64,000 nt of DNA, taken from the NCBI RefSeq assembly GCF_001510655.1, contig NZ_LMVC01000002.1:1028379-1092378 (forward strand), in the 5' to 3' direction. The notes below the pieces were generated by a model. It saw nothing but the letters and a program-made list of their open reading frames with translations. It did not search any database and was not told the DNA's origin. This DNA is from Fictibacillus sp. FJAT-27399 (lineage in GTDB: Bacteria; Bacillota; Bacilli; Bacillales; Fictibacillaceae). This document shows, one piece after another, positions 7,883-16,133 of the stretch. Position numbers and translations under genes: made by a program. Position 1 is the stretch's first letter. Every line of letters starts with the position of its first letter.

Positions 7883-8827
7883 TTGGAAAATGTAATGGCC
7901 GTGTTGCCGGAAGCTGTCTGTAAATTGATTATAAAGTACCCGAAGGAGCGGTTAGATCAACTTGAGGAAATCCGTTTTCGATTGCAAAAACCGCTTGAGC
8001 TGATCATTAATGGCAAACCTGAATACCCTTCCACCGGAAGCGGATATTATATCGTTCGTCCGGAAGATGGCGTTCAGCTGATCAATAAGCTAAGCCGGTA
8101 TTCCCTTTACGCTCTGGAAGAAGAACTGAAGAGAGGCTATATCACCATCAAAGGCGGACACCGGGTGGGTCTCGCGGGTAAAGTGATCACGGAAAAAGGT
8201 GAAGTAAAAGCGATTAGAGATATCGGTTCTTATAACATCCGCATCGCCAGACAAAAAATCGGAAGCGCTGATCCTTTCCTTTCGGTTCTCTACCATAACC
8301 GCCGGTGGCTTAACACTTTGATCGTGGGAGCGCCTCAGACAGGAAAAACAACGCTGCTGCGGGATCTTGCAAGAGCGGTCAGTGCAGGATGGCCGGAAAA
8401 CAATATACCATCCAGCAAAGTAGGCATTGTTGATGAACGCTCAGAGATTGCAGGGAGTGTGAAGGGGGTGCCGCAGTTTGTATTGGGACAAAGAGTGGAC
8501 GTGCTCGATGCCTGTCCCAAAGCGGAAGGCATGATGATGATGATCCGGTCGATGAGCCCGGAAGTGCTGATTGTTGATGAGATCGGAAGAAAAGAAGATG
8601 TGGATGCCATTCTGGAAGCGATGAACGCAGGGGTAGGAATGATGATGACCGTTCACGGACACTCCCTTGAAGAAGCGCTCCGGCGTCCTGCCATTTCCCC
8701 TCTTGCTGATATGAAGCTTTTTGACAGGTACATTGAACTGACAAGGGCAGGCAAACCTGGCACCGTCCGAGGGATCTATGATGAGAACAGGAAGCGTATC
8801 TCTGCAGAAATGAAGAGCAGGCCATGA
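7883..8827 (+). CDS. spoIIIAA: Stage III sporulation protein AA, ATPase
   Basis: Secretion-type ATPase of the SpoIIIA-SpoIIQ feeding channel, acting at the mother-cell face of the engulfed forespore. The product is about 314 aa. Walker A is GAPQTGKTT and Walker B is VLIVDEIGR, with the family stretch IRSMSPE before it. Two GTG codons at 7874 and 7877 lie inside the GGGGTGG ribosome binding site, so TTG at 7883 is chosen; it makes the N terminus (MENVMAVLPEA) match the B. subtilis protein. The stop overlaps spoIIIAB by ATGA, indicating translational coupling. Confidence 0.93.
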   Translation: MENVMAVLPEAVCKLIIKYPKERLDQLEEIRFRLQKPLELIINGKPEYPSTGSGYYIVRPEDGVQLINKLSRYSLYALEEELKRGYITIKGGHRVGLAGKVITEKGEVKAIRDIGSYNIRIARQKIGSADPFLSVLYHNRRWLNTLIVGAPQTGKTTLLRDLARAVSAGWPENNIPSSKVGIVDERSEIAGSVKGVPQFVLGQRVDVLDACPKAEGMMMMIRSMSPEVLIVDEIGRKEDVDAILEAMNAGVGMMMTVHGHSLEEALRRPAISPLADMKLFDRYIELTRAGKPGTVRGIYDENRKRISAEMKSRP

Positions 8828-9336
8828 ACTGGTTTGGAGCGGTACTTATTCTACTGTCGACTACATGGATCGGCTTTGAGCTGGCTAAAAAAGTAAGAGA
8901 AAGGCCGAAACAGCTTAGACAGCTGAAAGTAGGCCTCCAATCGCTGGAGGCTGAAATCATGTACGGCCTCATTCCGCTTGATGAAGCCTTCCTCCATCTC
9001 AGTACCCAGCTGAAAGGGCCGGTTGCCGAATTTTTTCTCGATGTATCGAATCGGCTGGAGGAATCGGCTTCTTCTGTACTGGATGCTTGGGAGAGTGGTT
9101 TAGCCGGTCTGTCCGACGCCTCTGCCTTTAAAAAAGAGGAGATCGAGATCCTCAGGCAGTTCGGCGCAACCCTTGGGAGACACGACCGGGAAAACCAGCA
9201 AAGACAAATCAAGTTAACACTCGTACATCTGGAGAGAGAACTTTCTGAAGCGAACGAAGCACAGTTGAAATATGAAAGAATGTACAAGAGTCTCGGTATT
9301 CTTGCGGGGCTGCTTCTCATCATCTTATTGTTCTAG
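8824..9336 (+). CDS. spoIIIAB: Stage III sporulation protein AB
   Basis: 170-aa protein with an N-terminal membrane helix (NWFGAVLILLSTTWIGFEL), a helical soluble domain related to the type II secretion F-protein fold, and a C-terminal helix (LGILAGLLLIILLF). Contains the conserved RPKQLRQL stretch. Thought to link the SpoIIIAA ATPase to the channel. The gene starts inside the end of spoIIIAA (ATGA overlap) and precedes spoIIIAC. Confidence 0.92.
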   Translation: MNWFGAVLILLSTTWIGFELAKKVRERPKQLRQLKVGLQSLEAEIMYGLIPLDEAFLHLSTQLKGPVAEFFLDVSNRLEESASSVLDAWESGLAGLSDASAFKKEEIEILRQFGATLGRHDRENQQRQIKLTLVHLERELSEANEAQLKYERMYKSLGILAGLLLIILLF

Positions 9337-9353
9337 TCATGGGAGGAAATCAG

Positions 9354-9557
9354 ATGGGTTTTGAAGTGAACGTTGTCTTTCAAATTGCTGGTCTTGGAAT
9401 CATTGTGGCGATGCTGCACAGTGTTCTGAAGATGGTTGGAAAAGAAGATTATGCAAATTGGGTGACACTGCTTGGGTTCATAGTAGCGTTATTTATCGTT
9501 ATTTCACTTTTAAGCGACCTGTTTCAAAAAGTGAAAGGCGTCTTTCTTTTTCAGTAA
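9354..9557 (+). CDS. spoIIIAC: Stage III sporulation protein AC
   Basis: 67-aa membrane protein with two helices (FQIAGLGIIVAMLHSVL and WVTLLGFIVALFIVISLL). Component of the SpoIIIA channel in the mother-cell membrane. The ATG at 9354 follows GGAGGAAATC; the upstream in-frame ATG at 9339 lies before that site and is rejected. The length then matches B. subtilis SpoIIIAC. Confidence 0.9.
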   Translation: MGFEVNVVFQIAGLGIIVAMLHSVLKMVGKEDYANWVTLLGFIVALFIVISLLSDLFQKVKGVFLFQ

Positions 9558-9575
9558 CTGAAGGGGGTTTCCAAC

Positions 9576-9965
9576 ATTGAGATTCTTCAAATTGTAGGAT
9601 TAGGTTTAATAGGTACGTTTCTTGCTCTCATTCTGAAAGAACAAAAAACGTCCTTTGCCTTTTTGCTTACCCTCGTTGTAGGAATTACGATCTTTCTATT
9701 CTTGATCGATCAGATTGCTCTAGTGTTAAGGATGCTGGAGCACCTGGCTGAAGAAGCACATATCAATCTTATGTACGTTGAAACGATCATGAAGATCATC
9801 GGTATTGCATATATTGCCGAGTTCGGTTCACAGATTACGAGGGACGCCGGGCAGGGTGCAATCGCTGCCAAGATCGAACTTGCGGGCAAAATTCTCATTC
9901 TTGTCATGGCGATCCCGATCTTGTCTATCATTATTGAGACAGTCATTAACTTGATTCCGAAGTAG
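9576..9965 (+). CDS. spoIIIAD: Stage III sporulation protein AD, apparent ATT start
   Basis: Membrane protein related to SpoIIIAC, about 129 aa, with four hydrophobic segments and the strongly conserved ETIMKIIGIAYIAEFGSQ stretch. The homologous N terminus (IEILQIVGLGLIGTFLALI) is fully encoded, but no ATG, GTG or TTG exists in frame there. The only in-frame codon at correct distance (8 bases) from the AAGGGGG site is ATT at 9576; a TTG at 9577 is out of frame and stops after six codons. The first conventional start, TTG at 9663, would delete the first membrane helix. Homology of the N terminus is remembered, not computed. Confidence 0.85.
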   Translation: MEILQIVGLGLIGTFLALILKEQKTSFAFLLTLVVGITIFLFLIDQIALVLRMLEHLAEEAHINLMYVETIMKIIGIAYIAEFGSQITRDAGQGAIAAKIELAGKILILVMAIPILSIIIETVINLIPK

Positions 9966-9971
9966 GAGGTG

Positions 9972-11174
9972 ATGAAGACGGCACAGCAGGAATTATTATC
10001 CAAGAAATTAATCTTTTTATTTCTTTTGTTATATGGACTCTATACATGGAACAATGGAGTGCAGCCGGCCAGAGCCTCTTCCATCACCCAAAACATCATG
10101 GATGATCAGCTGTCCAAGCTTGGGGTAGAGGATATTAAAGAATATTGGACAACCATTATGACAGACTACGGAGGCTTTTTGCCGGAAACGCAAAAAGGGT
10201 CTCTGATGGAATTCATAAAAGGAGAAAAAGATTTTAGTATAAAAGCATGGGCATTAGGCATCTTAAAATATTTATTCTATGAAGTTCTTATTCAAGGGAA
10301 GCTGCTTGGCACGCTCATTTTACTGACTGTTTTCAGTATGCTGCTGCAGACGATCCAAAATGCTTTTGAGCACCATACTATCAGCAAGGTCGCATACTCT
10401 ATCATCTATATGGTATTGATCATACTTGCCTTAAACAGCTTCCACATCGCCATGCAATATGCCCAGGAATCGATCAGCACGATGATGAACTTTATGATGG
10501 CTCTCGTTCCTCTCCTGCTCGCTCTGATGGCCACAGTAGGAAGCGTGACATCGGTTGCATTTTTTCACCCGGTCATCGTGTTTCTGGTCAATTCGAGCGG
10601 TCTTTTAATCAACAATTTTGTTCTCCCCCTATTATTCCTGTCGGCGTTGCTGAGCATTGTGAGCACACTGTCTGAGCATCATAAGGTCACCCAGCTGGCA
10701 AAGCTGCTGAGAACTATTGGAATGGGGGCGCTGGCTGTTTTTTTTACGGTTTTTCTAAGTGTGATCAGTGTACAGGGAGCGACGACAGCGGTAGCTGACG
10801 GAATTACGGTAAAAACCGCCAAATTTATCACCGGCAACTTCATCCCGGTCGTGGGCCGGATGTTCACGGATGCGACGGATACAGTCATGAGTGCCTCAGT
10901 ACTATTGAAAAATACAGTTGGTATTGCAGGCGTTGCCATCTTGTTTCTCCTGGCTGTTTTTCCAGCCATCAAAGTACTTGCTCTGGGGTTTATCTACAGT
11001 TTTGCAGCTGCAGTCCTTCAGCCGCTGGGAGGCGGACCGATCATCGAATGCCTGGGTATTATCGGAAAAAGCGTGTTGTATATTTTTGCAGCCCTGGCAA
11101 CGGTCTCCATCATGTTCTTTCTTGCGGTAACGGTTATTGTAGCAGCAGGAAATCTATCATTAATGATCCGTTAG
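9972..11174 (+). CDS. spoIIIAE: Stage III sporulation protein AE
   Basis: Polytopic membrane protein of about 400 aa with a cleavable-looking signal peptide (LIFLFLLLYGLYTW then ARASS) and at least six further helices from residue 110 on. Part of the SpoIIIA transenvelope channel. The gene overlaps the spoIIIAD stop region; GGAGG lies at 9965-9969, so both GTG 9969 and ATG 9972 are unusually close to the ribosome binding site. ATG 9972 is given, with the start uncertain by a codon or more. Ends 12 bp before spoIIIAF. Confidence 0.9.
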   Translation: MKTAQQELLSKKLIFLFLLLYGLYTWNNGVQPARASSITQNIMDDQLSKLGVEDIKEYWTTIMTDYGGFLPETQKGSLMEFIKGEKDFSIKAWALGILKYLFYEVLIQGKLLGTLILLTVFSMLLQTIQNAFEHHTISKVAYSIIYMVLIILALNSFHIAMQYAQESISTMMNFMMALVPLLLALMATVGSVTSVAFFHPVIVFLVNSSGLLINNFVLPLLFLSALLSIVSTLSEHHKVTQLAKLLRTIGMGALAVFFTVFLSVISVQGATTAVADGITVKTAKFITGNFIPVVGRMFTDATDTVMSASVLLKNTVGIAGVAILFLLAVFPAIKVLALGFIYSFAAAVLQPLGGGPIIECLGIIGKSVLYIFAALATVSIMFFLAVTVIVAAGNLSLMIR

Positions 11175-11186
11175 CAGGAGGCCAAA

Positions 11187-11825
11187 ATGAATTTTTTGAC
11201 AGACTGGATTTCAAATATCGTACTGATCATTCTCCTTGCTGTTATCGTGGATTTGCTCATACCCAATAGCAGTTTTCAAAAATATATCAAAATGGTGGTC
11301 GGACTGCTTCTGATCCTGGCGATCCTCAACCCGATACTAAAAATTGCTGGATCCAATGTGGACAAAGTATTCGAGGCGATCGGTGTTGAGCATAAGTTCA
11401 ATGAGAATGATATAAAAAATTCGATAGAAAAGAATAAAAGAGAAATACAAGACTCCCAGTCTGCATATATTTTAGAACAAACGCGTGTCCACATGGAAAA
11501 CCTAGTAAAAGAGGAGTTGAAGGCAAACTATGGTGTAACGATACTAAGTCTGCAATTGATCCCTAAAAATGGACCTGCTCAAGGTAAGCTGAAAGCAAAT
11601 GACATAGATTCAGTCCATGTCATCATCGGGCAGGGCGGAGATAAGAAAGACATAATGGTACCGGCTGTTAAGAACGTGGAAATAAACGCAGATCAACCTG
11701 TCCAGAAAGAAAAAGAAACGCAAATTAAAGCTAATCCTGTTCAAACGTTCCTAGCAAAGAAATGGCAGATGAAAAAAGAGAACGTACTGATCTCTACGGA
11801 AGGAGGAGAGGAAAATGCCGGGTAG
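11187..11825 (+). CDS. spoIIIAF: Stage III sporulation protein AF
   Basis: 212-aa protein with two N-terminal membrane helices (IVLIILLAVIVDLLIP and MVVGLLLILAILNPIL) and a soluble C-terminal domain of ring-building type. Component of the SpoIIIA channel. CAGGAGGCC precedes the ATG. The last codons overlap the start of spoIIIAG by 11 bases, so translation is probably coupled. Confidence 0.9.
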   Translation: MNFLTDWISNIVLIILLAVIVDLLIPNSSFQKYIKMVVGLLLILAILNPILKIAGSNVDKVFEAIGVEHKFNENDIKNSIEKNKREIQDSQSAYILEQTRVHMENLVKEELKANYGVTILSLQLIPKNGPAQGKLKANDIDSVHVIIGQGGDKKDIMVPAVKNVEINADQPVQKEKETQIKANPVQTFLAKKWQMKKENVLISTEGGEENAG

Positions 11826-12468
11826 GAGTAAGGGGTCGCTTCAAAAAATATTGGACCTGCTTCCCGGCGGCAACGGCAAAAAAGGGCCGCCTCCTTATAT
11901 CTGGCTTCTTCTGCTGCTTGGTTTTGCCATTATGATCGCAAGTAAAATTTTCACCCCGCCATCTTCGGAGAACGGTAGCTTGCCAACGGCTGCCATAAAG
12001 GCGCCGGAAGAAGCAAAAACCGTATTTAAATCCTCCGGGACCTCTACTTCAAAGAAGTTCAGAGCGTACGAAGATAACTATGAAACACAATTGAAAGACA
12101 TTTTAGAGCAGATCTCCGGTGTTAAGAAGGTCAGGGTGATGGTTACTCTTGATACTACGGAGATCAAGGAGATTGAGAAGAACGAGAGAAGGCAAAATCA
12201 GACGACCAAAGAAACGGATAAGAACGGCGGAGAGCGAACGATCAATGACATCAAAACCGATGAAGAAGTGGTGACGATTAAAAGCGGTGATGAAGAAAGG
12301 CCCATCATCATAACGACGGAGAAGCCTAAAGTCCGTGGTGTAATCGTGGCTGCAGAGGGTGCGGAAAACCTGCGCATAAAGGAAATGATCATAGATGCGG
12401 TTACAAAAGTATTTGATATTGGAAGCGACAGAGTATCAGTGATACCGAAAAAATTTGAGGGGGAATAA
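11815..12468 (+). CDS. spoIIIAG: Stage III sporulation protein AG
   Basis: 217-aa bitopic membrane protein: short cytoplasmic N terminus, one helix (YIWLLLLLGFAIMIAS), a linker, then the EscJ/FliF-like ring domain with the conserved LKDILEQISGVKKVRVMVTL region (listed here as one motif block at about residues 91-110) and a variable insert rich in charged residues. Forms the large ring of the channel. Start ATG follows GGAGGAGAGG. Overlaps spoIIIAF by 11 bases. Confidence 0.92.
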   Translation: MPGRSKGSLQKILDLLPGGNGKKGPPPYIWLLLLLGFAIMIASKIFTPPSSENGSLPTAAIKAPEEAKTVFKSSGTSTSKKFRAYEDNYETQLKDILEQISGVKKVRVMVTLDTTEIKEIEKNERRQNQTTKETDKNGGERTINDIKTDEEVVTIKSGDEERPIIITTEKPKVRGVIVAAEGAENLRIKEMIIDAVTKVFDIGSDRVSVIPKKFEGE

Positions 12469-12471
12469 GAA

Positions 12472-13020
12472 ATGCTATTAAAGAAACAAACTGTTTGGCT
12501 ATTAACAATGCTTAGCTTGATCATCGTCCTGTCCGTATACTATATCACCGCTCCAGGATCGGGAGATGACCTTGCTTATTTAGAAAAGGGAAAAAATACA
12601 GCGTCATCTAAGCAGGAGCAGGCAGCAAAGAACAAGAAAGGATCTGAAGCAGCCGTTACAAGTGCTGCAGGAGATGATCTATTTACCGCTCTCCGCATGA
12701 AGAGAGACGAATCACGCGACGAACTAAGCAGCAAGTATACAGCGGCTATCGCTTCACCAAATGCTTCAGCCGAGGTTCAAACGGAAGCGCTTGCTAAAAT
12801 TTCAGAACTGCAGTCCCTGACCATGAAAGAGTCTACATTGGAAACCTTGATTAAAACAATGGGCTACGATGATGCTCTCGTAAATACGATGGATGATGAA
12901 GTCAGAATCATTGTAAAAGGAAAACATTCTTCTAAAGAAGCAGTTAAGATTATGAAAAAGGCTGAAGAACAGCTGGGGAACAAACAAGTGGCTGTTGAGT
13001 TTCAAAAACCTGCAAAGTAA
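12472..13020 (+). CDS. spoIIIAH: Stage III sporulation protein AH
   Basis: 182-aa bitopic protein whose external EscJ-like domain binds forespore SpoIIQ to bridge the two membranes. One N-terminal helix (TVWLLTMLSLIIVLSVYYI), a linker with Ala/Lys-rich sequence, then the ring domain ending in KQVAVEFQKP. GGGGGAATAAG precedes the ATG. Last gene of the operon; a strong terminator follows at once. Confidence 0.93.
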   Translation: MLLKKQTVWLLTMLSLIIVLSVYYITAPGSGDDLAYLEKGKNTASSKQEQAAKNKKGSEAAVTSAAGDDLFTALRMKRDESRDELSSKYTAAIASPNASAEVQTEALAKISELQSLTMKESTLETLIKTMGYDDALVNTMDDEVRIIVKGKHSSKEAVKIMKKAEEQLGNKQVAVEFQKPAK

Positions 13021-13047
13021 GCCGGGGATTATGCCCCGGTTTTTTAT
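13021..13047 (+). terminator. Terminator of the spoIIIA operon
   Basis: GCCGGGG and CCCCGGT enclose a short loop, followed by six or more Ts. The 242-bp stretch up to accB beyond it carries no further gene; a TATGAT at 13196 may be the accB -10 box, but no good -35 partner was found. Confidence 0.85.
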
Positions 13048-13288
13048 TTTTTTCCATTTATTCCAGGTAGTATGGCAATTGGTAACATTGGTCAAGATGA
13101 TACTGAAGAAAAAATAGAGCAACCGCTTACAATGCAGAAAGAATTCATGTAGTATGTACATGTAAAGCGATTTAATCTATTCTTTATACCTAAATTATGA
13201 TATGCTTTGCTAGTACCAGGTAACAATAGAAGGTGCTAAACTACGGCAGACAACACCGTGTATAGATCGAAAAAGGAGTGGAATTTGC

Positions 13289-13777
13289 GTGTTGAAAATA
13301 CAAGAAATCCGAGAATTGATTAAACTAATTGACAAATCCAGTATTGATGAATTCCAATATGAAAATGACGGTGAAAAAATCGTCCTAAAGAAAAATGAAA
13401 CGAGTGTACAGCAAGGATATGAACCAGCTGATGCACCGGCAGCCATTCAGGCGGCGCCTGCTCAGGCTGCTCCTGAAGCTTCGGTTCCGGCAGAAGCTCC
13501 TCAAGCTCCTGTTACTGAGAAAAAGGAAGATGCCAACTTACATAAGATTGAATCTCCAATGGTTGGTACGTTTTACGCATCACAATCACCAGAAAACCCT
13601 GCTTATGTAAAAACAGGAGATAAAGTCAGCAAAGACTCCATCGTATGTATTATTGAGGCGATGAAGCTGTTTAATGAAATTGAAGCAGAAGTAAACGGGG
13701 AAATCGTAGAAATCCTCGTTGAAAACGGGCAGCTCGTTGAGTATGGACAGCCCCTCTTTTTAGTTAAAGCGGAATAG
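13289..13777 (+). CDS. accB: Biotin carboxyl carrier protein of acetyl-CoA carboxylase
   Basis: Carries the biotin that AccC carboxylates and the transferase uses to make malonyl-CoA for fatty acid synthesis. 162 aa: an N-terminal helical part ([14 protein letters not shown]), an Ala/Pro-rich flexible linker at residues 45-85, and the biotinyl domain with the EAMKLF motif whose Lys126 is the attachment site. GTG start at 13289, eight bases after AAAAGGAGTGG, fits the B. subtilis N terminus. accC follows after 14 bases. Confidence 0.95.
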   Translation: MLKIQEIRELIKLIDKSSIDEFQYENDGEKIVLKKNETSVQQGYEPADAPAAIQAAPAQAAPEASVPAEAPQAPVTEKKEDANLHKIESPMVGTFYASQSPENPAYVKTGDKVSKDSIVCIIEAMKLFNEIEAEVNGEIVEILVENGQLVEYGQPLFLVKAE

Positions 13778-13791
13778 AGGTGTCTTCTACT

Positions 13792-15153
13792 ATGATTAAA
13801 AAGCTGTTAGTTGCCAACCGGGGAGAAATTGCGGTCCGGATCATCAGAGCATGTAAAGAATTAAACATAGAAACAGTCGCTGTCTACTCAGAAGCGGACA
13901 AGGATGCGCTGCATGTGCGTTTAGCGGATGAAGCGTATTGCATTGGGCCTAAGTCTTCTAAAGACAGCTATTTAAACTTCACCAACATCATGAGTACGGC
14001 GATGCTGACAGGCAGTGATGCCATTCATCCAGGCTACGGATTTTTAGCGGAGAATGCTGATTTTGCTGAGATTTGTGCAGAATGCAATGTTACGTTTGTC
14101 GGGCCGAGTGCTGAAGCCATTAATAAAATGGGCATAAAAGACGTTGCCCGTGCAACGATGAAAGAAGCAGGTGTGCCGATCGTACCTGGTTCAAACGGAA
14201 TTATTTCGGGGAAAGAAGAAGCAATTGAACTTGCGGAAGAAATTGGGTATCCTGTTATTATTAAAGCCACTGCCGGGGGCGGAGGAAAGGGTATCCGTAT
14301 CGCAAAGACGGAGGCGGAACTGATTAAAGGCATCTCCATTACTCAGCAGGAAGCCGCAACAGCATTTGGAAACCCGGGAGTTTACATTGAAAAGTTCATT
14401 GAAGATTTCCGTCATGTTGAAATTCAGGTTCTTGCTGATAATTACGGAAATGTCATCCACCTTGGCGAAAGAGACTGCAGTATTCAGAGACGGCTGCAGA
14501 AGCTATTAGAAGAAACACCATCACCGGCCATCTCACCGGAAAAGCGTGAGGAGATGGGAAGTGCCGCTGTGAAGGCCGCAGAAGCGGTAAACTATTCAGG
14601 GGCCGGAACGGTTGAGTTTATCTTCGATCATAACAGCGGTGATTTTTACTTTATGGAAATGAACACCCGAATCCAGGTTGAACATCCGGTAACAGAGATG
14701 GTAACTGGCATTGATTTGATCAAACAGCAGATTCGTGTCGCTTCTGGTGAACATTTAAGTGTTTCGCAGGAAGACATTGAATTCCAGGGCTGGTCCATCG
14801 AGTGCCGGATTAACGCAGAGAATCCCGAAAAGAATTTTATGCCGTCTGCAGGCAAGATTGAAATGTACCTGCCTCCGGGCGGGTTGGGAGTCCGAGTGGA
14901 TTCAGCCGCATATCCGGGCTACACGATTCCTCCGTATTATGATTCCATGATTGCAAAGGTGATCACATATGGCAATACGAGACAAGAAGCAATCGACCGA
15001 ATGAAAAGGGCATTGAATGAGTTTGTCATTGAAGGCGTGCATACCACCATTCCGTTCCATCTGCGCCTTTTAAATCATGCCACTTTTGTAAACGGCGACT
15101 TTAATACTAAGTTTTTAGAAATTCACGACTTGACGTCAAAGTCTGTAAATTAG
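13792..15153 (+). CDS. accC: Biotin carboxylase subunit of acetyl-CoA carboxylase
   Basis: ATP-dependent carboxylation of AccB-biotin. About 453 aa with the ATP-grasp fold: N-terminal [14 protein letters not shown], glycine-rich loop [20 protein letters not shown] and the catalytic [19 protein letters not shown] region (a single motif at about residues 285-305). The ATG at 13792 is preferred over the one at 13780 since AGAGGTG lies between them. It is probably also the carboxylase partner for other acyl-CoA carboxylases in the cell, which is inference. Confidence 0.95.
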   Translation: MIKKLLVANRGEIAVRIIRACKELNIETVAVYSEADKDALHVRLADEAYCIGPKSSKDSYLNFTNIMSTAMLTGSDAIHPGYGFLAENADFAEICAECNVTFVGPSAEAINKMGIKDVARATMKEAGVPIVPGSNGIISGKEEAIELAEEIGYPVIIKATAGGGGKGIRIAKTEAELIKGISITQQEAATAFGNPGVYIEKFIEDFRHVEIQVLADNYGNVIHLGERDCSIQRRLQKLLEETPSPAISPEKREEMGSAAVKAAEAVNYSGAGTVEFIFDHNSGDFYFMEMNTRIQVEHPVTEMVTGIDLIKQQIRVASGEHLSVSQEDIEFQGWSIECRINAENPEKNFMPSAGKIEMYLPPGGLGVRVDSAAYPGYTIPPYYDSMIAKVITYGNTRQEAIDRMKRALNEFVIEGVHTTIPFHLRLLNHATFVNGDFNTKFLEIHDLTSKSVN

Positions 15154-15170
15154 GCACGGAGGTGTAATCA

Positions 15171-15578
15171 ATGATGAGTGAGCTTACATTTGAGATGGAA
15201 GAGCATCAATCTGAACTTGGAAGAGTGGAAATATCTCCCGAAGTGATTGAAGTGATTGCCAGCATCGCTGCATCTGATGTTGAAGGTGTCGCTTCAATGC
15301 GAGGCAACTTTGCGACGGGTGTAGCTGAGCGCTTCGGGAAAAAGTCTCATAGCAAGGGCGTAAAAGTTGAGCTGGGAGAAGAAGGTATTGCCATCAGTGT
15401 ATATGTGATCATGAATTATGGTGTTTCTATACCTGAAGTGGCACAGAGTATCCAGGACCATATCCGGCAAGGACTCAAGAATATGACAGCCCTTGAGGCA
15501 AGTGAGATTAACATTTTTGTTGTCGGTGTCCAGTTTGAGACAAAAGAAAAGCCGCTGGAAGCGCCTGAAGCATACTGA
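15171..15578 (+). CDS. yqhY: Asp23/Gls24 family protein YqhY
   Basis: 135-aa cytoplasmic protein of the alkaline-shock Asp23 family, with the typical VEISPEVIEVIASIAASDVEGV start and VYVIMNYGVSIPEVAQ motif. In B. subtilis yqhY clusters with accBC and its loss disturbs lipid synthesis, so a role in regulating acetyl-CoA carboxylase is suspected but unproven. GGAGGTG site ahead of a double ATG; 18 bp after accC, same operon. A terminator follows. Confidence 0.88.
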   Translation: MMSELTFEMEEHQSELGRVEISPEVIEVIASIAASDVEGVASMRGNFATGVAERFGKKSHSKGVKVELGEEGIAISVYVIMNYGVSIPEVAQSIQDHIRQGLKNMTALEASEINIFVVGVQFETKEKPLEAPEAY

Positions 15579-15611
15579 TAAAGGGGATTCTCATATCCCC
15601 TTTATTTTTTT
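15579..15611 (+). terminator. Terminator after yqhY
   Basis: AAAGGGGAT and ATATCCCCTTT form the stem with a 4-base loop, followed by a T-rich tract. Confidence 0.85.
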
Positions 15612-15615
15612 GCGA

Positions 15616-15645
15616 TTGTTAACTCTTAAGGACATATGATATGAT
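15616..15645 (+). promoter_or_regulatory. Sigma-A type promoter of nusB operon
   Basis: TTGTTA, an 18-bp spacer, TATGAT, about 40 bp before nusB and just past the yqhY terminator. Confidence 0.5.
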
Positions 15646-15685
15646 TTCACTTATATTAAGGTACGAACGAGAAAGGAAGTAAAAA

Positions 15686-16081
15686 ATGAAACGTAGACTT
15701 GCAAGAGAAAAGGCATTTCAGTCTTTATTCCAAATCGAGGTCAGTGATATTGAACCGGAAGCTGCAATCGCACATGTTTTGGAAGAAGGAGAAAAAGAGG
15801 ACGAATTTCTTCATTCCCTCGTGTTCGGAACGGTTCAAAACAAACAGGAGATAGATGAAATCATCGCCAATCATTTGGAAAACTGGAGCTTCTCCCGTTT
15901 AGCGAACGTTGAAAAGGCAGTTCTGCGCCTTGCAGTTTATGAAATGCAGTTTCATGGGGATATTCCCGTTAATGTATCCATGAATGAAGCGATTGAACTT
16001 GCAAAGATCTTCGGAGGAGAAGAGTCAGGCCGTTTTGTCAACGGTGTTCTCGTAAAGATTGTCCAGCATTTTTCAAAATAG
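15686..16081 (+). CDS. nusB: Transcription antitermination factor NusB
   Basis: RNA-binding factor of rRNA antitermination complexes, 131 aa, all helical. Motifs include the N-terminal arginine-rich RRLAREKAFQSLFQ, and the C-terminal VNEAIELAK-like SMNEAIELAKIFGGEESGRFVNGVL block at residues 95-120. AGGAAG precedes the ATG. In B. subtilis folD lies between nusB and xseA; here only 52 bp separate the two, with no folD. Confidence 0.95.
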   Translation: MKRRLAREKAFQSLFQIEVSDIEPEAAIAHVLEEGEKEDEFLHSLVFGTVQNKQEIDEIIANHLENWSFSRLANVEKAVLRLAVYEMQFHGDIPVNVSMNEAIELAKIFGGEESGRFVNGVLVKIVQHFSK

Positions 16082-16133
16082 GGTACGTACCTGCAAGAGA
16101 TGCGGTAGGCTCAAAATCAAAAGGAGACGTTTC

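Noticed and set aside
8379-9323. 314-aa minus-strand frame opposite spoIIIAA/AB
   Set aside because: Shadow of the spoIIIA genes with low-complexity Ser/Arg composition and no start signals.
13140-13205. accB promoter and FapR-type operator
   Set aside because: Only a TATGAT was found; no -35 at proper spacing and no FapR-like palindrome.
13600-15100. Possible CRISPR or short tandem repeats anywhere in the window
   Set aside because: No array of regularly spaced identical repeats with unique spacers was seen; the only regular spacing is the three 8-mers at 1952-2001.
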